Positions 14,794-18,510 of a stretch of DNA of 18,510 nt are shown here, one piece after another; position 1 is the stretch's first letter, and every line of letters begins with the position of its first letter. This DNA is from Lentisphaeraceae bacterium (GTDB taxonomy: Bacteria > Verrucomicrobiota > Kiritimatiellia > RFP12 > DVOR01). The translations under genes and the position numbers were made by a program. The notes below the pieces were generated by a model. That model searched no databases and was not told the origin of the DNA. It saw nothing but the letters and a program-made list of their open reading frames with translations. Where the stretch lies: contig SFJE01000035.1 in NCBI GenBank assembly GCA_004555175.1, forward strand, positions 1 through 18,510. The letters run 5' to 3'.

Positions 14794-15405
14794 TTACTCC
14801 CCGGCAGGCACGGGAATGACCAGACTCTCTTCGGGCTGTTGGTGGCCTTCGACGAGAACAGCCGTTACGCCCGGCTTGCCCGGGCGGTTGCGCGGGATTT
14901 GCAGAAAGGCCACATTGACCTTCGGCTCGGGCAATGTCTGCCCCTCCTTTTGGCGGATCTCGCGCATCTTCTTGTCCCCTTCAATGCTCAATGTCCAGTT
15001 GGTCCGCTCGACAATGGGATTGGCGATGCCTCGCCAGACATTCAGGCCGCGAATGGAGACAAGGTTATAGTAAACCGGGTCGTAGACGAAGAGGAGGGCG
15101 TAGGTGTCGAAGTCGATCGAGGGCGGCAGGGCCGTGCGCTCGATGGTATAGAGGTCCCACATCTTCAAGAAGGTGGCCTGGTCGTTGATGATGCCAATGC
15201 CGTTGTGCTGCCACTTGGGGGCGAGGAGTTCATCAAAGAAGCGCTTGGGGATGTCGAGAGCCTGTGTCTGCGCGGCAGGTTGTTGAATGGTCAAGGCCGT
15301 TTCGTCGGCGTAGCGTTCAAGCGTGTTCGCGCACCCCAGGAGAAAGGCCGCACCAGCGCAGAGCATCCCACTCGCCGTCCATCGAAAGAAGTTACGCTGC
15401 CGCAT
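14794..15405 (-). CDS. Putative lipoprotein of unknown function
   Basis: A 203-residue protein not recognised as a member of a named family. The N-terminus has a charged start (MRQRNFFRWT), a hydrophobic stretch and the lipobox LLGC with C25 as the lipidated residue, so it should be membrane-anchored outside the cytoplasm. The mature part is soluble and mixed in composition, with an aromatic YALLFVYDPVYYNLVSIRGL segment around 102-121. It may contain a small beta-rich domain. AGGAG precedes the ATG at 15405. It lies 17 nt after the AICAR formyltransferase stop and 1 nt before the PTS IIA start, so it is within their operon. Confidence 0.8.
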   Translation of the reverse strand: MRQRNFFRWTASGMLCAGAAFLLGCANTLERYADETALTIQQPAAQTQALDIPKRFFDELLAPKWQHNGIGIINDQATFLKMWDLYTIERTALPPSIDFDTYALLFVYDPVYYNLVSIRGLNVWRGIANPIVERTNWTLSIEGDKKMREIRQKEGQTLPEPKVNVAFLQIPRNRPGKPGVTAVLVEGHQQPEESLVIPVPAGE

Positions 15406-15422
15406 TGCTCTGCTCCTGCGCC

Positions 15423-16676
15423 TTAGTGTTTGAAGCTGCGCTGGCCGGTGAAGACCATGGCCACGTTGTGCTCGTTGCAGCAGTCAATCACATCCCAATC
15501 GCGGATGGCGCCGCCGGGTTGGATGATAGCAGTGACCCCCTCGCGAATGCCCACTTCGGCCCCATCGCGGAAGGGGAAGAAGGCATCGGAAACCATCGCC
15601 GAACCCTTGAGCCCGCCGTTGGTTTCCTTGGCGAAGGCGTCGCAGGCCGCCTGCTTGACCGGGTCATTCAACTCGTTGTAAGGCGTGGCATAGGTTTCGC
15701 GGGCGTAGCGATCGGCCAATTTGCGGTAGGCCTTGTCGCGCGCAATCTCGGCCACACCCACGCGGTCCTGCTCGCCCGTGCCGATGCCGACGGTGACGCC
15801 ATCTTTGACAAAGAGGACCGAGTTCGAGGTCACGCCGCTCTCCACCAACCAGCCGAAGAGGAGGTCATCGAGCTCCTGGGCGGTGGGTTGACGGGCAATG
15901 CGGTGGACCGTTCCGGCCTTGTCCGTCACCTCCGGCACGATGAGCTTATCGGCGGTACGCGCCTCGGGCAGGAAGCTGAGCTGCGCAATCAGGCCGCCAT
16001 CCATCAGGCTCTTGAAGTCCAGGAAGCGCTCGGTGGCGTAAGTTTCCAGTCGCTCCATTGCGGCAATCTTCATCACGCGGAGATTCTTCTTGGCGGCGAA
16101 GAGGGCCAGGGCATCCTCGGTGAAGTCCGGCGCCACCACCACCTCGGCGTAGTTGCGGGTGATGAGCTCGGCGGTCTCCTTGTCGCAGGTGCGGTTCAAG
16201 GCGATACACCCACCGAAGGCCGCCAAAAGGTCCGCCTTGTTCGCGCGGTCATAGGCCTCGGCAATCGTGCTCCCCTTGGCCACGCCACAAGGATTGTTGT
16301 GCTTAACGATGACCGCGCAAGGCGTGCTTGAGAGGAAACGCAGGATGTTCAGCGCGTTGTCTGCATCGGTCAAGTTGATCTTCCCGGGGTGCTTGCCAAA
16401 CTGAAGGAGCTCGGCATCGGTTACCAACGAACGCCCAGGCTGAATGGTCTGCACATCGCCCAAGACCAAATTGCCATTGACCAAGCGATACATCGCCGCC
16501 TCTTGCCCCGGGTTCTCGCCATAGCGCAACCCCTTGCGCACGCCATCAATCGTCCAGGCCACCTTCTCATAGACCAATGTCTGACGCTGCGCGCCGTCAA
16601 CGAAAGAAATCTCCAGCGTGGGGGTGAAATGATCATCCATCACGGTCTTATAAGCGGCTTTCAGATCAACGGACAT
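15423..16676 (-). CDS. purH: Stand-alone AICAR formyltransferase (PurH C-terminal domain)
   Basis: A 417-residue protein matching the formyltransferase part of bifunctional PurH. Recognisable are RYGENPGQ (51-58), the catalytic VKHNNPCG with K125 and H126, SDAFFPFRDG, IQPGGAIRD, and the C-terminal VAMVFTGQRSFKH. It would formylate AICAR with 10-formyl-tetrahydrofolate in de novo purine synthesis. The N-terminal MGS-like IMP cyclohydrolase domain is absent; full PurH is about 510-530 residues. RYGENPGQ has Gly where the bifunctional enzyme usually has His. The ATG at 16676 follows CAGGAG by 6 nt; a longer start at 16733 would read into the tRNA. A tRNA-Arg gene ends 27 nt upstream, and a lipoprotein and PTS IIA gene follow in the same operon. 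Confidence 0.9.
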   Translation of the reverse strand: MSVDLKAAYKTVMDDHFTPTLEISFVDGAQRQTLVYEKVAWTIDGVRKGLRYGENPGQEAAMYRLVNGNLVLGDVQTIQPGRSLVTDAELLQFGKHPGKINLTDADNALNILRFLSSTPCAVIVKHNNPCGVAKGSTIAEAYDRANKADLLAAFGGCIALNRTCDKETAELITRNYAEVVVAPDFTEDALALFAAKKNLRVMKIAAMERLETYATERFLDFKSLMDGGLIAQLSFLPEARTADKLIVPEVTDKAGTVHRIARQPTAQELDDLLFGWLVESGVTSNSVLFVKDGVTVGIGTGEQDRVGVAEIARDKAYRKLADRYARETYATPYNELNDPVKQAACDAFAKETNGGLKGSAMVSDAFFPFRDGAEVGIREGVTAIIQPGGAIRDWDVIDCCNEHNVAMVFTGQRSFKH

Positions 16677-16703
16677 ATTCGACTCCTGGCGTAAAAACAA
16701 AAA

Positions 16704-16780
16704 TGGTGCGAAAGGCGGGAATCGAACCCGCAACCTTTGGCTTCGGAGGCCAACGCTCTATCCAATTGAGCTACTATCGC
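16704..16780 (-). tRNA. tRNA-Arg(CCG)
   Basis: A complete 77-nt cloverleaf with encoded CCA (complement of 16704-16706). D-stem GCTC/GAGC, anticodon stem TTGGC/GCCAA around loop CTCCGAA, anticodon CCG (complement of 16744-16746, reads CGG), T-stem GCGGG/CCCGC with TTCGATT loop. The acceptor stem GCGATAG/CTTTCGC has a U-U mismatch at 5-68. A T-rich TTTTTGTTTTT follows the 3' end, then the purH gene. Confidence 0.93.
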
Positions 16781-16796
16781 ACGAAAAAACGGCGGA

Positions 16797-16825
16797 ATGA
16801 TAGCAAATCACCCATCCAAACGCAA
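16797..16825 (-). promoter_or_regulatory. Promoter of tRNA-Arg and probably the purH operon
   Basis: On the minus strand, TTGCGT (complement of 16820-16825), a 17-nt spacer and TATCAT (complement of 16797-16802). The tRNA 5' end lies 16 nt past the -10, giving a short precursor leader. Confidence 0.7.
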
Positions 16826-16847
16826 GCAGTTTGTGCGCACCCCATTG

Positions 16848-16863
16848 GCGTGGTGTGCCACGC
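16848..16863. repeat. Short perfect hairpin
   Basis: GCGTGG-TGTG-CCACGC forms a 6-bp inverted repeat. It lies between the tatA terminator and the tRNA promoter and has no T-tract. Function unknown. Confidence 0.4.
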
Positions 16864-16870
16864 GGTGTCC

Positions 16871-16907
16871 CACAAAAGCAAAGCGAACCGGCGTAATGCC
16901 GATTCGC
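16871..16907 (-). terminator. Terminator of the secG-rpoZ-smpB-tatA operon
   Basis: A 10-bp stem (16883-16892 with 16898-16907; one G-U pair as minus-strand RNA) with a 5-nt loop is followed on the minus strand by TTTGCTTTTGTG. It lies 45 nt after the tatA stop. The rest of 16781-16952 contains the tRNA promoter and a short hairpin; no gene is seen there. Confidence 0.75.
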
Positions 16908-16952
16908 GTTTGGTGACAAAACAATGCGCGCAGGGACGGCATCGTGCTTGGC

Positions 16953-17159
16953 TTAGACCTTTTCCTTTTCCTCTTCCAAGAGCGAACGCTTGATCTCATC
17001 CACCTTGCCAGCCGCAGCTTCGTTTCCCTCGCGCAAGCCCTTCTTGAACTCGCCGGAAGAACGCCCCAAAGCCCGGGCAATTTCGGGAATCTTCTTTGCG
17101 CCAAAGACGAGCGCAATGATGAGAACAACGATTAAGATTTGCCAAAGTCCAGGACGCAT
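16953..17159 (-). CDS. tatA: Sec-independent protein translocase subunit TatA
   Basis: A 68-residue TatA/E family protein. It has one N-terminal membrane helix (about 5-20), the FGAKKIPEIARALGRSSGEFKKGL hinge and amphipathic helix, and an acidic-basic charged C-terminus. Together with TatC it forms the pore that exports folded twin-arginine proteins such as the DUF362 protein in this window. TatC is not present here. AAGGAG precedes the ATG at 17159. It is the last gene of the operon, 39 nt after smpB. Confidence 0.93.
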   Translation of the reverse strand: MRPGLWQILIVVLIIALVFGAKKIPEIARALGRSSGEFKKGLREGNEAAAGKVDEIKRSLLEEEKEKV

Positions 17160-17198
17160 AGTGACTCCTTAGTAATGAGGTTAAAAGGGTGGACGGGA

Positions 17199-17684
17199 CT
17201 AACGATAGACGCGAACGGCGCGAGCCATTGCCCGATCGGCCTCGCGACGTTTAATGGTTTCACGACGGTCATACTGGTTCTTGCCCTGACAGAGGGCGAG
17301 CTCCACCTTGACCTTGCCGCGCGGATTGAGGTAGAGCCGTAGGGGAATGAGCGAAAGCCCCTTCTGCTCCACCTTGCTACGGAGACGCAAAATCTCCAGT
17401 TTATGCATCAGTAACCGGCGCGTTCGAAGCGCATCATGGTTGAACCGATTCCCGAAGGCGTAGGGCGGAATGCGCACCTGCATTAGCCAAAGCTGATTGT
17501 CGGGCGTGATTTTGCACCAAGCGCCCAAGAGCCCGCCTTCGCCATTGCGGAGCACCTTCACTTCGGTGCCAACGAGCTCAATACCGGCCTCAAACTTCTC
17601 CAGCACGGTGTAATCATGCGTTGCCTTACGGTTAACAACGAGATTCCCGCCGGCAGGCGCTTTGGATTTTTTGCTGGAAGCCAT
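17199..17684 (-). CDS. smpB: SsrA-binding protein SmpB
   Basis: A 161-residue protein of normal SmpB length that binds tmRNA for rescue of stalled ribosomes. Typical segments are NRKATHDYTVLEKFEAGI, LVGTEVKVLR, a YLNPRGKVKVELALCQGKNQYDRRETIKRREADR region, and a basic C-terminal tail. The ATG at 17684 has no recognisable Shine-Dalgarno, but no other start would keep the family N-terminus. It starts 30 nt after the rpoZ stop. No tmRNA gene is visible in the window. Confidence 0.95.
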   Translation of the reverse strand: MASSKKSKAPAGGNLVVNRKATHDYTVLEKFEAGIELVGTEVKVLRNGEGGLLGAWCKITPDNQLWLMQVRIPPYAFGNRFNHDALRTRRLLMHKLEILRLRSKVEQKGLSLIPLRLYLNPRGKVKVELALCQGKNQYDRRETIKRREADRAMARAVRVYR

Positions 17685-17714
17685 AGCGTACGAGGCCGGT
17701 CGCTTCGGCAGGAC

Positions 17715-17966
17715 TTACAGGTGACGGCCCCAGCGAGACTGCGCTTCGTTGTGCTTCTCAACCGCCTGCATATCCACCTGGGCGAGCACCAAGCCTTCGG
17801 CGATTTCGCGCAACGCGATGTCCGACTTATCCTCTTCCTTCGAGAGCGGCTTCAGGAAGGGGCGTTCGCCGCGGTTCAACTGCTTGGTCCGCTGAGAAAC
17901 CAAGTTGACCAACACCGGGATGCTAGGAACGCGCGCACGGGCCTTTTCAAGCATTTCGAGATTCAT
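17715..17966 (-). CDS. rpoZ: DNA-directed RNA polymerase omega subunit
   Basis: An 83-residue protein resembling RpoZ: an N-terminal VPSIPVLVNLVSQRTKQLNRG segment (omega's conserved arginine/lysine stretch) and SDIALREIAEGLV, matching the A-REIAEGK pattern. Omega helps assemble and stabilise RNA polymerase. The ATG at 17966 follows TAGGAG by about 7 nt; an upstream in-frame start at 18002 lacks such a site. It lies between secG and smpB in an operon. Confidence 0.85.
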   Translation of the reverse strand: MNLEMLEKARARVPSIPVLVNLVSQRTKQLNRGERPFLKPLSKEEDKSDIALREIAEGLVLAQVDMQAVEKHNEAQSRWGRHL

Positions 17967-18006
17967 TCTAAGTCTCCTAGAAAGGTCTAAGAAAATGGGC
18001 AAGGCC

Positions 18007-18324
18007 TTATTGCGCCGGGGTGACCGGGACTTCCGAGGTCGCCGGGGGCACCACCTGGTTAGAGAGCGCAGAGCTGCTGATACGCCCGCGCACCATCATC
18101 GCAATCAAGAGCGAGTTGACCACCAAAATCGCCCCCAAAACCACTGTCGTACGCGAAAGGACATTTCCCGTGCGCCCGCCAAAGACCTCCTCGCCGAACC
18201 CACCGCCAAAGGCCGAGCCCATCCCACCGGACTGATCTTTCGGCGGCTGCAACATCACAACGGCCACCATCAGAAGCGCAATCAACGCCTCAATCACAAA
18301 GAGTACTCCGAGCAGAAATGCCAT
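18007..18324 (-). CDS. secG: Preprotein translocase subunit SecG
   Basis: A 105-residue SecG-like protein with two membrane helices (about 3-24 and 59-79). They are joined by a Gly-rich loop, QPPKDQSGGMGSAFGGG, and by the family's GRTGNVLSRTT motif. A Pro/Thr-rich tail follows. It assists SecYE in protein export. The ATG at 18324 is preceded by AAGGACAGGAC. It is the first gene after a good promoter and leads the secG-rpoZ-smpB-tatA unit. Confidence 0.93.
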   Translation of the reverse strand: MAFLLGVLFVIEALIALLMVAVVMLQPPKDQSGGMGSAFGGGFGEEVFGGRTGNVLSRTTVVLGAILVVNSLLIAMMVRGRISSSALSNQVVPPATSEVPVTPAQ

Positions 18325-18357
18325 AACTGTCCTGTCCTTTCAAGATGAAGTGCGGGG

Positions 18358-18387
18358 ACAATAGCATAATTGCCCCCGCGCCGTCAA
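18358..18387 (-). promoter_or_regulatory. Promoter of the secG-rpoZ-smpB-tatA operon
   Basis: On the minus strand, TTGACG (complement of 18382-18387), an 18-nt spacer and TATTGT (complement of 18358-18363). Transcription would start near 18351, about 27 nt before the secG ATG. Confidence 0.65.
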
Positions 18388-18422
18388 GCGGTGCACGATT
18401 CCCGCGGTTCGCGCGCGAGTTG

Positions 18423-18428
18423 TATAAT
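18423..18428 (+). promoter_or_regulatory. Possible plus-strand promoter -10 towards the right edge
   Basis: A perfect TATAAT on the plus strand, divergent from the secG promoter. Only a weak TTCCCG (18399-18404, 18-nt spacing) can act as -35. An open frame from GTG 18451 runs to the edge but has no ribosome-binding site, so no gene is called. Confidence 0.4.
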
Positions 18429-18475
18429 CAACCCGAAACTTTTTACCACCGTGCAATTCGTGTGGAAAAAGGGTA

Positions 18476-18504
18476 TAAGGGGAAGAACGGAGTTCGTCCC
18501 CTTA
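18476..18504. repeat. Long inverted repeat at the right edge
   Basis: TAAGGGGA-GAAC pairs with GTTC-TCCCCTTA across a GGA loop, a 12-bp stem with one internal mismatch. It may be a leader hairpin of a plus-strand transcript from 18423. Alternatively, because CCCTTTTTCC follows on the minus strand, it may be a terminator for a gene beyond the edge. Confidence 0.5.
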
Positions 18505-18510
18505 CCTCCC

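Noticed and set aside
15264..16331. A 355-codon plus-strand open frame opposite the AICAR formyltransferase gene
   Set aside because: It is an antisense shadow of a clear conserved enzyme, with no start signal and no recognisable domain.
17685..17714. Search for a Shine-Dalgarno or alternative start for smpB
   Set aside because: None found; the annotated ATG still gives the expected full-length SmpB, so no change was made.
1..18510. CRISPR arrays, insertion sequences, phage genes, attachment sites
   Set aside because: No regularly spaced repeats, transposase or integrase-like proteins, or terminal inverted repeats were seen.

Overview
The window is a GC-rich bacterial chromosome segment, densely packed and mostly coded on the minus strand. 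It suggests an anaerobic Gram-negative-type cell. The evidence is a NifU-like/GGGtGRT protein pair, a B12-type radical SAM enzyme, a membrane polyferredoxin with a Tat-exported DUF362 protein, a lipoprotein, a periplasmic TlpA-like protein and Sec/Tat components. A PTS IIA protein with an N-terminal excisionase-like helix-turn-helix and a stand-alone AICAR transformylase recall the PVC group (Kiritimatiellota/Lentisphaerota-like). That placement is inference from recollection only. No mobile element, CRISPR array, phage gene or rRNA was seen, and no gene-free stretch exceeds about 200 bp.

Layout. 1-168: intergenic region with a clear plus-strand promoter and a possible divergent one. 169-1894 (+): a two-gene operon of a NifU-like scaffold protein and a GGGtGRT-family protein, closed by a strong bidirectional terminator (1919-1952). 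10630 down to 1967 (-): a long probable operon in the order radical SAM, DUF362, membrane polyferredoxin, metallo-beta-lactamase-fold hydrolase (YycJ/WalJ-like), adenine deaminase, class I/II aminotransferase, RsmB. Most of its genes overlap or nearly touch. 10789-11307 (+): an exported TlpA/thioredoxin-like protein, apparently leaderless. 11377-13293 (-) and 13454-14089 (+): a P1B-type metal ATPase divergent from a TetR-family regulator that carries an unusual Cys/His-rich segment, with palindromic candidate operators between them. 16780 down to 14073 (-): tRNA-Arg(CCG), a stand-alone AICAR formyltransferase, a lipoprotein of unknown function, and the HTH-PTS IIA protein. 18324 down to 16953 (-): secG, rpoZ, smpB, tatA, closed by a terminator. 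The right edge has a possible plus-strand promoter and a large hairpin.

How the parts fit. The first operon looks tied to iron-sulfur chemistry, but its role is not known. The ATPase/TetR pair reads as a self-contained metal efflux or homeostasis switch, in which the regulator may sense the metal directly. TatA is a component of the machinery that would export the DUF362 protein. The promoters found here share an apparent -35 preference for TTGCGY, and two genes appear to be transcribed without a 5' leader. The best candidates for new biology are the Cys/His-rich TetR regulator, the NifU-like/GGGtGRT pair, the radical SAM-DUF362-polyferredoxin module and the HTH-PTS IIA fusion.
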